Origin: JAPOQD01 sp964620555
GTDB lineage: Bacteria > Pseudomonadota > Gammaproteobacteria > Pseudomonadales > Halieaceae
DNA length: 64,000 nt
Direction: 5' to 3'
NCBI GenBank assembly: GCA_964620555.1
Contig: CAZUGZ010000002.1
Coordinates: 1 to 64,000, forward strand
The notes below the pieces were generated by a model, which ran no database searches, had not been told where the DNA came from, and worked only from the letters and a program-made list of their open reading frames with translations. How positions within the stretch are numbered: position 1 is the stretch's first letter; every line of letters begins with the position of its first letter. Both the position numbers and the translations under genes were made by a program. Shown here piece by piece: positions 16,666 to 24,291 of the stretch.

Positions 16666-17394
16666 ATGAAAACGCAGTTATCAAAGCCCTGGCCGTACCT
16701 CGCGCTGGCACTTTGCGCCGCCTGCGCTGCTCCACAACCAGTTCCGCCCCCGGTCGAATCTCCCGGCAGCGAAGCCGCAGCGTCCCGCAGCGAGGCGGTT
16801 GACTTCAGCGGTTCCTGGGAACTGGACTATCGCCGCAGTGACAACCTGCAGCAGCGGGTGCGCAGGGCACACCAGGAGATGCTGCGTCAGGCGGAGCGCA
16901 ACTGGCGCGCTTCCAGGCTGGAAATGAGCAACAGCAGGATGGCCCAGGAGGCCTCCCGCGAGTTGTCGGATGCCATGGCCGCGATCATTCCCCTGGCCCG
17001 TCTGGCCGATTTCATCACCACCTCCCAGGTGCTGGAAATCGAGCAAAGCGCCAGCGAAATCCTGGTCGAAAGAGAAGATACTTTCAGCTTGCACTGCAAC
17101 TTTCAGGGGGATACCCCACGCCCGGTCAACGCGGCATTGGGCAACGAGTTGTGCGGCTGGGATGCCAACCAGCTGGTTTTCAAAGTAGACCTGCCGGAGG
17201 GAACTCTCATCGACCACCGCCTGAGCCTGGCGCCCGATAGTCAGAAGTTGCATATCGCCACCACCGTTTCCCGTGGCCGCAACCGCAGCTTTACCCTCAA
17301 CCGCTTCTATTCCCGCTTTGAGCCGCTGCCACTGGGCTACCAGTGTGAATACACGCTCAGCCGCGGCAACGTCTGCAGCCGCTCCGATTTCTGA
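16666..17394 (+). CDS. Probable lipoprotein of unknown function
   Basis: The 242-residue protein begins with a signal peptide and a lipobox-like LCAACAAP, followed by a proline/serine-rich linker (PQPVPPPVESPGSEAAAS), so it is probably anchored to the outer membrane. The mature part has a FSGSWELDY start, a helical QQRVRRAHQEMLRQAE segment and a strand-rich end with four cysteines that may pair. No family is recognised. Its TGA overlaps the next gene's ATG by one base (TGATG), so the two products are probably made in a coupled way and may act together in the envelope. Confidence 0.7.
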   Translation: MKTQLSKPWPYLALALCAACAAPQPVPPPVESPGSEAAASRSEAVDFSGSWELDYRRSDNLQQRVRRAHQEMLRQAERNWRASRLEMSNSRMAQEASRELSDAMAAIIPLARLADFITTSQVLEIEQSASEILVEREDTFSLHCNFQGDTPRPVNAALGNELCGWDANQLVFKVDLPEGTLIDHRLSLAPDSQKLHIATTVSRGRNRSFTLNRFYSRFEPLPLGYQCEYTLSRGNVCSRSDF

Positions 17395-18446
17395 TGCGTC
17401 ACCTGCTGCCCGGGCTGGGACTATGCCTGATCGCCGCCTTGACAACAGTCGCTACCGCGGCGGATACGCAAGGGCTGGACGTCAACCTGGCTCTGTTCGA
17501 CCCGGGGCTGCCGGAGGACCCCGTCGAAAACAGGAAACTCGGCATATTCCCGCACATTCGCGAATTGGAGGCCCGTTACCTGCCCTTTGCCCTGCGCGAC
17601 CTGATGGTCGAGTCCCGACACTGGGGCGTAGTGCGGGTACTGCCCGAAGCCGACCAGTCGAGCGAGCTGCTGATCACCGGCCGCATCATCCACTCCGACG
17701 GCATCAGTCTGCAATTGGCCCTGCGGGCGATTGACAGCAGCGGTCGCGTCTGGATAGAGCAAAGCTACTCCGAAATCGACCCCGAGGCCGACTACGAATC
17801 CCGTTCCCTGCGCCAGGAACAGCCGTTTCGGCAACTCTACGCGCGCATCAACCAGGACCTGCTGGCCAGCGCCCGCCAGCTCACTTCGCGTCAGGTCGAA
17901 CACATCGAGCAGATTGCCCTGTTGCGCTACGCCCGGACGCTGTCTCCGGAAGCATTCGCCGGCCACCTGCAGCAGCCCGCGCAGGGGAGCTTCGCGTTGC
18001 GCAGATTGCCGGCCCGTGACGATCCCATGCTGGCCCGGGTGCTGCGAGTGCGGGAGCAGGAATACCTCTTCGTGGATACCCTCGACGACCTGTACGCCAG
18101 ATTTTTCAAGCAACTCGGCCCCAGCTACGACCTGTGGCGGCAATTGCATCGCGAACAGGCCCTCTACCAACGACTCTACGAAGACCGCCTGTCGTCCAGC
18201 AAACGGCGCCAACCGCGCAAGGGCAGCTACGAATCGATGAAACGCTCCTACCTGAATTTCAAGTGGGCCAAGGTACAGGAGCAGGAATCCGTGCGCCTGG
18301 CGGAGGGTTTTGCCAATGAGGCCCAGCCGACTCTACTGGAGCTGGAGGGCAGGGTGGTGGAGTTGAAGGGCAGTCTGCAGGACCAGTACCGCGAGTGGCG
18401 CGAACTGCTGCGGGCCATCTTCCAACTGGAAACCGCCGCCGGCTGA
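17394..18446 (+). CDS. Secreted protein of unknown function with TolB/FlgO-like segment
   Basis: The 350-residue protein has a clear cleavable signal peptide (MRHLLPGLGLCLIAALTTVATAA). Residues about 50-125 (HIRELEARYLPFALRDLMV ... ELLITGRIIHSDGISLQLALRAIDSSGRVW) resemble the small domain by which TolB-like/FlgO-like envelope proteins report additive effects of a pathway; this is pattern similarity only. The rest is charged and helical with a probable coiled coil near the end (QPTLLELEGRVVELKGSLQDQ). It is translationally coupled to the preceding lipoprotein gene and convergent with galE. The function is unknown, and the pair looks like one envelope unit. Confidence 0.7.
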   Translation: MRHLLPGLGLCLIAALTTVATAADTQGLDVNLALFDPGLPEDPVENRKLGIFPHIRELEARYLPFALRDLMVESRHWGVVRVLPEADQSSELLITGRIIHSDGISLQLALRAIDSSGRVWIEQSYSEIDPEADYESRSLRQEQPFRQLYARINQDLLASARQLTSRQVEHIEQIALLRYARTLSPEAFAGHLQQPAQGSFALRRLPARDDPMLARVLRVREQEYLFVDTLDDLYARFFKQLGPSYDLWRQLHREQALYQRLYEDRLSSSKRRQPRKGSYESMKRSYLNFKWAKVQEQESVRLAEGFANEAQPTLLELEGRVVELKGSLQDQYREWRELLRAIFQLETAAG

Positions 18447-18488
18447 TCGCATTTCCCCCAGTCACTGCCCGGAGTTCGCGTGCCTCCC

Positions 18489-19499
18489 TCATTGCCGCGA
18501 ACCCAGGGAACGCTCCCAGTCGAGTGCGGACCTGGCAATGGTTTCGAGGTCGTCAAAACCGGGTTGCCAGTCGAGCACCCGCAACAGGCGCTCCGGTGCC
18601 GCGACCAGGATCGGAGGGTCGCCGGGGCGTCTCGCCGCTTCTGCAACCGGCAGGGGCCGATTGGCGGCCCGCTCCACTGCCGCAACGACTTCCCGCACGC
18701 TGAACCCCCTTCCATACCCGCAGTTCAGGGTGGTGGAATCACCACCCTCCCGCAGATAGCGCAATGCCGCCAGGTGTGCGGATGCCAGGTCCTCGACGTG
18801 TAGGTAATCCCTGACACAGGTACCGTCCGCAGTGGGATAGTCGGTACCATAAATTTCCAGCCTCTCCCGGCTGCCTGCCGCCACTTCGCAGGCAACCTTG
18901 AACAGGTGTGTGGAAACTTTCCCGCACTGCCCGAGATTCCCGCTGGAATCCGCACCGGCTACGTTGAAGTACCTCAGGATGACGTGGCCCATGGAGGACA
19001 CCTGGGAAATATCCCTGAGCATTTCTTCGGACATCAACTTGGACCGGCCATAGGGATTGATTGGCATGGTCACAGTGGATTCGCGGCACACGCCGCCCGG
19101 CGGTGCACCGTATACGGCCGCCGTGGACGAAAACAGGAAGTGCTCCACCTCGCCTGCAGCGGCACATTGCAGAAGGTTTGCCGTGCCGACGGTGTTATTC
19201 AGATAGTACTTTGCGGGATTGGCGACCGATTCTGAGACCACCGTGACCGCCGCAAAATGCATGACCGCGGACACCTTCCAGGTGCGGAAGATCGATTCGA
19301 GCAGGGCGGCATCGCGCACATCGCCCTGGTAAAATTCCGCACCCCCGACGGCGTCGCGGCTGCCGTTGCTCAAGTTGTCGAGGACGACGACCGACTCGCC
19401 GCGCTCCTGCAGCTGCCGGACCACGTGGCTGCCGATGTAACCAGCCCCGCCGGTGACCAATACACTGGCGCCGGCTGCCGCTTCCGTGTCCCTGGGCAC
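18489..19499 (-). CDS. galE: UDP-glucose 4-epimerase
   Basis: The 336-residue protein is an extended short-chain dehydrogenase of normal GalE length. It has the NAD-binding TGGAGYIGSH near residue 16, the catalytic Ser in LFSSTAAVYG, the YGRSK catalytic Tyr-Lys pair, and RYFNVAGAD and VRDYLHVEDLA, all typical of GalE. It interconverts UDP-glucose and UDP-galactose for surface polysaccharide. It lies two bases downstream of the hydrolase gene on the same strand, so the two are probably co-transcribed although their functions do not obviously connect. Its 3' end faces the secreted-protein gene at 18446. Confidence 0.93.
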   Translation of the reverse strand: MPRDTEAAAGASVLVTGGAGYIGSHVVRQLQERGESVVVLDNLSNGSRDAVGGAEFYQGDVRDAALLESIFRTWKVSAVMHFAAVTVVSESVANPAKYYLNNTVGTANLLQCAAAGEVEHFLFSSTAAVYGAPPGGVCRESTVTMPINPYGRSKLMSEEMLRDISQVSSMGHVILRYFNVAGADSSGNLGQCGKVSTHLFKVACEVAAGSRERLEIYGTDYPTADGTCVRDYLHVEDLASAHLAALRYLREGGDSTTLNCGYGRGFSVREVVAAVERAANRPLPVAEAARRPGDPPILVAAPERLLRVLDWQPGFDDLETIARSALDWERSLGSRQ

Positions 19500-19501
19500 G
19501 A

Positions 19502-20359
19502 TCAGTCCCGCAGCAGAAACGCCTTCACCACACTTTCAAATTCCGTCTTGCGTTCAATCATGTTCCAGTGACCGCAATTGGGGAATACGTGCAGTTCCGC
19601 ATTGGGTATCAGGCGCATCGGCACCAGGGCAGAATCCAGTGGGGTGACCCGGTCGTCCCGCCCCCAAGTGATCAGAGTCGGGGCCTGAATGGAACTCAGA
19701 TGGGCAATTCGCAGGTGGGCGGTGGGTCCGCGAGTCATTTCTGCGATGGCGCCGATGGCGGCGCGGGAATACAGTTCCCTGGTGGTGGCCAGGGTCGCCG
19801 GTTCCATGGCCTGACGATACCGGGACTCAATCAACTCCTCGGTAACCAGTGACTGGTCGAATACCATCGAACGCAGCCAACTGGTCATGCGCTCCCGGGT
19901 GGGGTCTTCCGCAAACTCGGTAAGCAGATTGACGCCCTCGGCGGGAAAAGGTGAAAACACGTTCATGCCCACCCCGCCGATACTGACCAGTCGATCGACT
20001 CGCTGGGCGTGGTGGGCGGCGATCTGGGAGGCGACCATGGCGCCCAGGGAATTTCCGATCAGGTGCGCGCGCTGGATACCCAATTCATCCAACAGGGTGA
20101 GGCAGGCGTCGACGCAGCCGCCGATGGGATCGGCGTCGACCGGGTCGCTCTTTCCATAGCCGGGCAGGTCGATGACCAGGCAACGGAAATGCTCCGCGAA
20201 CACCGGCAGGTTGCCTTCAAAATTTGCCCAGCCACTCACTCCCGGCCCGGAACCATGGATCATCAACAGGTCGTCTCCACTACCCGCCTGGTGATAGTGA
20301 ATGGCGCCGCTTGCGGTGGACAGGGTGTTGCTGGTGGCGGCGAAGGAAAAGTCGGACAT
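19502..20359 (-). CDS. Alpha/beta hydrolase of the meta-cleavage-product hydrolase (MhpC/BphD/HsaD) type
   Basis: The 285-residue protein has the oxyanion segment HGSGPGVSGWANF that is typical of carbon-carbon bond hydrolases acting after ring meta-cleavage (BphD, MhpC, HsaD). It also has the triad Ser104 (GNSLGA), Asp236 (WGRDDR) and His264 (NCGHW). Such enzymes split the vinylogous diketo acids formed by extradiol dioxygenases in biphenyl, phenylpropionate or steroid breakdown. No dioxygenase gene is nearby; the neighbour is galE, so the pathway cannot be fixed from context. It is divergent from the sulfotransferase gene. Confidence 0.85.
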   Translation of the reverse strand: MSDFSFAATSNTLSTASGAIHYHQAGSGDDLLMIHGSGPGVSGWANFEGNLPVFAEHFRCLVIDLPGYGKSDPVDADPIGGCVDACLTLLDELGIQRAHLIGNSLGAMVASQIAAHHAQRVDRLVSIGGVGMNVFSPFPAEGVNLLTEFAEDPTRERMTSWLRSMVFDQSLVTEELIESRYRQAMEPATLATTRELYSRAAIGAIAEMTRGPTAHLRIAHLSSIQAPTLITWGRDDRVTPLDSALVPMRLIPNAELHVFPNCGHWNMIERKTEFESVVKAFLLRD

Positions 20360-20500
20360 GAACGCACGCTCCGATGGTGTCTGGTACGTCCTAGTGTACC
20401 TTCTGCCCGGCCCACGGGCACGGGGTTCCCCGACCTGCTGCTCGCACTTGCCGCACTGGCCGGTATACTACCGGCCCACCGCCGTCGAGAATCGCCCACC

Positions 20501-21364
20501 TTGCTGCCCGCTTTCACCGAATTGTCCATCCAACTGGAACGCTGGTACCGGGGCCGCCGGGAATTCCGGCAACTGGGCCGGGCCGACGCGGTAGTGGTTT
20601 CCTACGGCAAGGCGGGCCGCACCTGGTTGCGGGTGATGATCTCCCGCTACTGTCAACTGTACTTTGGCATTGCCGATGACCTGCTGTTGCGCTTCGACAA
20701 TTTCCATCGACTCCAGCCCGAGGCGCCCCGGCTGTTGTTCACCCACGACAACTACCTGCGGGGCTACACCGGGAATCTGGACAGCAAGCGGGATTATTAC
20801 CACAAGAAAACACTGCTGCTGGCCAGGCGTCCGCAGGACGTGGTGGTATCCCAGTTTTTCCAATGGCGGTACCGGATGCGGCCGCGCAAGAAGCTCATCA
20901 ACCGCTACCCCGCCCACGGCTCCGAGGTTTCCCTGTGGGAATTTGCCAATCATCCCCAACAGGGCCTCGCCAGCATCATTCACTACATGAACGCCTGGGC
21001 CGAAGATGCCGCCAGCATAGAGGACTTTGCCCTCACCCGCTACGAGGACCTGCGCGCCGACACGCGTGGGGAAATGGTCCGGATCATCGATTTTCTGGGC
21101 CTCGCGCTGCGCGATGAATGGATAGACGACTGCGTGGAATTCGCCTCCCTGGAGCAGATGCGGGCCAAGGAAGCCAGCGACTATTTCAGCAACAGCGGCA
21201 GCCGCATGAAGGCCCCGGACCCGGACAACCCGGATTCATTCAAGGTGCGCAAAGCCAAGGTGGGGGGCTACCGCGACCACTTCAACGCCGGACAGGTTGC
21301 CGAACTCGACCGGCTCGTGGCCGATCAGCTCGCGCCGCTGTACGGCTATTCAATTTCAAATTGA
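20501..21364 (+). CDS. Sulfotransferase-domain protein
   Basis: The protein of about 287 residues has the two PAPS-binding elements of the sulfotransferase family: the 5'-phosphosulfate loop SYGKAGRTWLR near residue 29 and the 3'-phosphate region LLARRPQDVVVSQFFQW. A C-terminal KVGGYRDHF element matches the usual RKGxxGDWKNxF pattern. It probably transfers sulfate from PAPS to a small molecule or glycan. No in-frame ATG lies near the domain; TTG at 20501 (MLPAFTELSIQLER) is the best-placed start but is not certain, since the frame is open far upstream across the divergent hydrolase gene. It is convergent with the aldehyde dehydrogenase gene. Confidence 0.8.
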   Translation: MLPAFTELSIQLERWYRGRREFRQLGRADAVVVSYGKAGRTWLRVMISRYCQLYFGIADDLLLRFDNFHRLQPEAPRLLFTHDNYLRGYTGNLDSKRDYYHKKTLLLARRPQDVVVSQFFQWRYRMRPRKKLINRYPAHGSEVSLWEFANHPQQGLASIIHYMNAWAEDAASIEDFALTRYEDLRADTRGEMVRIIDFLGLALRDEWIDDCVEFASLEQMRAKEASDYFSNSGSRMKAPDPDNPDSFKVRKAKVGGYRDHFNAGQVAELDRLVADQLAPLYGYSISN

Positions 21365-21385
21365 ATCTCAATTACTCCAGAGGCC

Positions 21386-22789
21386 TCACTTGGCCATGTA
21401 AACAAGGTGGCGCTGTGTGTACTCTTCCGTCCCCTCGACCCCGAGTTCCCGACCGATTCCCGACTGTTTGGCGCCGCCCATGGAAACGGCCGGGTGGAAC
21501 GCCATATGAGCGTTTACCCAGCAGGTGCCCGTATTGATCCTTTTGGCAACTTCAATTCCTCGCCTGGAATCAGAGGTCCACACCGTACCCGACAGACCAT
21601 AATTCGTATCGTTTGCCTGAGCGATGGCATCGTCGAGATCGTCGTAGCGAATGACGGGCAGGATAGGACCGAATTGCTCTTCTTTAACGATTCGAGCTTT
21701 GTCATCCACGTCGCGAACAATCGTGGGTTGAACAAAGTAACCTGGACCCTCAATGGCATTACCGCCGGCGATGATGGTGCCGTCGGTTTTTGCCGACTCG
21801 AGCAGCTCAACCACTCTGTCGAATTGCATACGGTTCTGTATGGGGCCCATCTGGGTCTCGGGCTGGCTACCGTCACCGACTACCGTATTGTCCGCCAATC
21901 GCGCCAGTTCATCACAGACATCGTCGTACATCGATGAATGCACATAGGCCCGCTTTGCGGCGAGGCAGGCCTGCCCGCAATTAAACATGGCCGCGGAATA
22001 AAGTTTCGCTGCAACTTCCTTTGGCTCCACGTCATCGAGCACAATCGCCGCATCGTTGCCGCCGAGCTCCAATGTCAGCCGTTTTAAACTGTGAGACGCA
22101 GACTCCATCACTTTCTTGCCAGTTACCGTTGAACCTGTGAAGGCGATTTTTGCGACGTCTGGATGGCTGGTAAGCACAGCACCGAGATCGTTCTGATCGG
22201 TAATAACATTGAAAACACCCGGAGGAAGGTGCTCATTCGCCTCGAGAGCAAACAGAAGAGTCGTCAATGGCGTGGTTGCCGCTGGCTTTGCCACTACCGT
22301 ATTGCCAGTGATCAAGGCTGGCACCATCTTGTTTACCAGCAGGGCCAGGGGCAGATTCCATGGAACTATCGCAGCGACTACGCCCAGTGGGGAATGGTGC
22401 TCGAAATAGGTGCCCGACTCGTCCTCCATCAGCACCTTTTCCTGCAAATCAATGCCAGCCAACAACTTCATCATCATGGCCGTCATGAGAACTTCTTCCG
22501 CTGCGTCCTTGATTGGCTTTCCCTGCTCGGCAGTGAGTATTGCCGCCAACTCATCAGTCTTCGCCTCAATGGCATTGGCAACGGACATCAATTTTTCGCG
22601 CCTCTCCTCGATGCCCAACGCAGACCATTCCGGAAATGCCGCCTTCGCGGCGGCCACCGCTTCGTTTAACTGCTCCTCGTTTGCCACGGGACAGTTGGCA
22701 AAAGATTGGCCAGTGGCAGGGTTGATGACATCCATCGTAGAGGCACCCAAAGCAGGCTTGCCATTAATCACCATTTGGAATTTATCCAT
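21386..22789 (-). CDS. NAD(P)-dependent aldehyde dehydrogenase
   Basis: The 467-residue protein is a full-length ALDH: PWNLPLALLVNKM, the glycine-rich FTGSTVTGKKV, general base Glu in LELGGNDA, and nucleophile Cys in NCGQACLAAKR, then EEQFGPILPVI. It oxidises an aldehyde to the acid; substrate unknown. ATG 22789 is preferred because GAGAGA stands seven bases upstream; ATGs at 22795 and 22822 are in frame. Its codon use and base composition are clearly less G+C-rich than all neighbours, and a repeat resembling insertion-sequence ends lies between it and the tRNA-Arg gene, so recent transfer is likely. Confidence 0.92.
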   Translation of the reverse strand: MDKFQMVINGKPALGASTMDVINPATGQSFANCPVANEEQLNEAVAAAKAAFPEWSALGIEERREKLMSVANAIEAKTDELAAILTAEQGKPIKDAAEEVLMTAMMMKLLAGIDLQEKVLMEDESGTYFEHHSPLGVVAAIVPWNLPLALLVNKMVPALITGNTVVAKPAATTPLTTLLFALEANEHLPPGVFNVITDQNDLGAVLTSHPDVAKIAFTGSTVTGKKVMESASHSLKRLTLELGGNDAAIVLDDVEPKEVAAKLYSAAMFNCGQACLAAKRAYVHSSMYDDVCDELARLADNTVVGDGSQPETQMGPIQNRMQFDRVVELLESAKTDGTIIAGGNAIEGPGYFVQPTIVRDVDDKARIVKEEQFGPILPVIRYDDLDDAIAQANDTNYGLSGTVWTSDSRRGIEVAKRINTGTCWVNAHMAFHPAVSMGGAKQSGIGRELGVEGTEEYTQRHLVYMAK

Positions 22790-22935
22790 TGTCATTCTCT
22801 CTTTTACAATAGACGACTGCATACCGGGTACGCTTTCTGCATGTAACTATCAACTGGCTTGTCAGCCGTACGGATTATGACCCAGGATTCTTTGACGAGG
22901 AAGAGGGCCGGGTTGAACCCGCCGCCAATCCTTTT

Positions 22936-22991
22936 GTACCGGAAGTGTAAACTATGTCTCCGCTATGATCTGTAAAGAATGTCTCCGGTAC
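22936..22991. repeat. 56-bp element: two tandem 20-mers inside 8-bp inverted repeats (insertion-sequence-end-like)
   Basis: Two copies of a 20-base motif (TGTAAACTATGTCTCCGCTA at 22946-22965 and a 17/20 match at 22971-22990) are spaced by 25 bases, and the block is bounded by GTACCGGA (22936-22943) and its exact reverse complement (22984-22991). Tandem TATGTCTCC motifs of this kind occur at the ends of some integrase-type insertion sequences, where they bind the transposase. No transposase gene is present, so this is probably a scar or solo end. It lies between the low-G+C aldehyde dehydrogenase gene and the 3' end of tRNA-Arg. Confidence 0.6.
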
Positions 22992-23005
22992 AGACCCCAA
23001 AAAAA

Positions 23006-23082
23006 TGGCGCGCCCGCCAGGATTCGAACCCGGGACCGTCCGCTTAGAAGGCGGATGCTCTATCCAACTGAGCTACGGGCGC
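23006..23082 (-). tRNA. tRNA-Arg (anticodon TCT), CCA encoded
   Basis: The reverse strand folds with acceptor GCGCCCG/CGGGCGC, discriminator G, and CCA at 23006-23008. The anticodon loop CTTCTAA gives TCT, and the T loop GTTCGAA is standard. It is the last gene of the Pro-His-Arg tRNA operon, and its 3' end adjoins the insertion-sequence-end-like repeat. Confidence 0.97.
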
Positions 23083-23100
23083 AGGGGCATTGAGAAAAAC

Positions 23101-23177
23101 TGGGGTGGCCGATGGGTCTCGAACCCACCACCTCCGGAGCCACAATCCGGTGCTCTACCTGATGAGCTACGGCCACC
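23101..23177 (-). tRNA. tRNA-His (anticodon GTG), CCA encoded, with G-1
   Basis: The reverse strand folds with acceptor GTGGCCG/CGGCCAC, discriminator C, CCA at 23101-23103, and the extra 5' G (position 23177) that pairs with the discriminator C and identifies tRNA-His. The anticodon loop TTGTGGC gives GTG. It is the middle gene of the Pro-His-Arg operon. Confidence 0.97.
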
Positions 23178-23194
23178 ACTGCAAGGACTGACTT

Positions 23195-23271
23195 TGGTCG
23201 GGGTAGAGAGATTCGAACTCCCGACATCCTGCTCCCAAAGCAGGTGCGCTACCAGGCTGCGCTATACCCCG
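23195..23271 (-). tRNA. tRNA-Pro (anticodon TGG), CCA encoded
   Basis: The reverse strand folds with acceptor CGGGGTA/TACCCCG, discriminator A and CCA at 23195-23197. The anticodon loop TTTGGGA gives TGG. It is the first gene of the Pro-His-Arg operon, read from the promoter at 23307-23335. Confidence 0.97.
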
Positions 23272-23306
23272 ACAGTTTCCGGACCGGCCCGAAGTCAGGA
23301 GCGCGA

Positions 23307-23335
23307 ATCATACTCGCGGCCCCCTGGACCGTCAA
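23307..23335 (-). promoter_or_regulatory. Promoter of the tRNA-Pro/His/Arg operon
   Basis: On the minus strand TTGACG (23330-23335) and TATGAT (23307-23312) are separated by exactly 17 bases and followed by the G+C-rich discriminator TCGCGC, the form expected of a strong, growth-rate- and ppGpp-controlled stable-RNA promoter. The tRNA-Pro 5' end is about 35 bases downstream. Confidence 0.8.
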
Positions 23336-23422
23336 TGTGAAGTAGTCGAGTGTTCTTTCTAGGTTGACGGGCTCATGCAATAATCGTCGGCCTTGTACGA
23401 ACGCAACGGGGATACTCGACAC

Positions 23423-24268
23423 ATGTCGGCACTGGTACTGGATGGCAAGGTTCTGGCAACCCGATCGGAACGGGAATTGTCACAACGGGTGGTGGCGCTG
23501 CGGGAAAAATCCGGTGGCAAAATTCCAATTCTGGCCACCATCCTGGTCGGCGACGACCCCGCCTCCGCCACCTATGTCAGGATGAAAGGCAACGCCTGTC
23601 GGCGGGTAGGCATGGAATCGCTGGCGCTGGAACTGCCCAACAGCACCAGCACCGGGGAATTGCTGGACCAGGTCGGGAAACTGAACGGGAATCCGGACGT
23701 TCACGGCATCCTTCTGCAGCACCCGGTCCCGCCGCAAATCGACGAACGCGCCTGCTTTGACGCCATTGCCCCGGAAAAAGACGTGGACGGGGTGACCTGC
23801 CTGGGTTTCGGGCGCATGGCGATGGGTGAGCCCGCCTACGGCTGCGCCACCCCTCAGGGCATCATGCGGCTCCTGCACCACCACCGCATCGGCATCGAGG
23901 GCAAGCACGCGGTGGTAGTGGGGCGTTCACCCATCCTCGGCAAGCCCATGGCGATGATGCTGTTGCAGCAACACGCCACGGTAACCATTTGTCATTCGCG
24001 CACCCGCAACCTGCCGGAGTTGGTCGGGCAGGCGGAAATACTGGTGGGCGCGGTGGGCAAGCCGGAATTCATCCGGGGCGAATGGGTCCGGGACGGCGCC
24101 GTGGTGGTCGATGCGGGTTATCACCCGGGCGGCGTAGGTGACATCGAGCTTGCCGCCATCACCGGGCGGGTGGCGGCCTACACCCCGGTGCCTGGCGGAG
24201 TCGGCCCGATGACCATCAACACGCTGATCCTGCAAAGTGTGACCTCCGCCGAAAGGAGCCTGCTCTAA
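23423..24268 (+). CDS. folD: Bifunctional methylene-tetrahydrofolate dehydrogenase / methenyl-tetrahydrofolate cyclohydrolase
   Basis: From ATG 23423 (MSALVLDGK) the protein has 281 residues, the normal FolD length. The catalytic region PASATYVRMKGNACRRVGM carries the Tyr and Lys of the active site. GILLQHPVPPQID, EKDVDGVTCLGFGRM, the NADP-binding VVVGRSPILGKPMAMML and the family-typical TPVPGGVGPMTINTL follow. FolD interconverts one-carbon folates for purine, thymidylate and formyl-Met synthesis. It is convergent with cysS (23-base gap); the tRNA / folD / cysS / glnS neighbourhood is shared with Pseudomonas relatives. Confidence 0.96.
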   Translation: MSALVLDGKVLATRSERELSQRVVALREKSGGKIPILATILVGDDPASATYVRMKGNACRRVGMESLALELPNSTSTGELLDQVGKLNGNPDVHGILLQHPVPPQIDERACFDAIAPEKDVDGVTCLGFGRMAMGEPAYGCATPQGIMRLLHHHRIGIEGKHAVVVGRSPILGKPMAMMLLQQHATVTICHSRTRNLPELVGQAEILVGAVGKPEFIRGEWVRDGAVVVDAGYHPGGVGDIELAAITGRVAAYTPVPGGVGPMTINTLILQSVTSAERSLL

Positions 24269-24291
24269 CCCCGGTGCCGAACGATGCGGAG

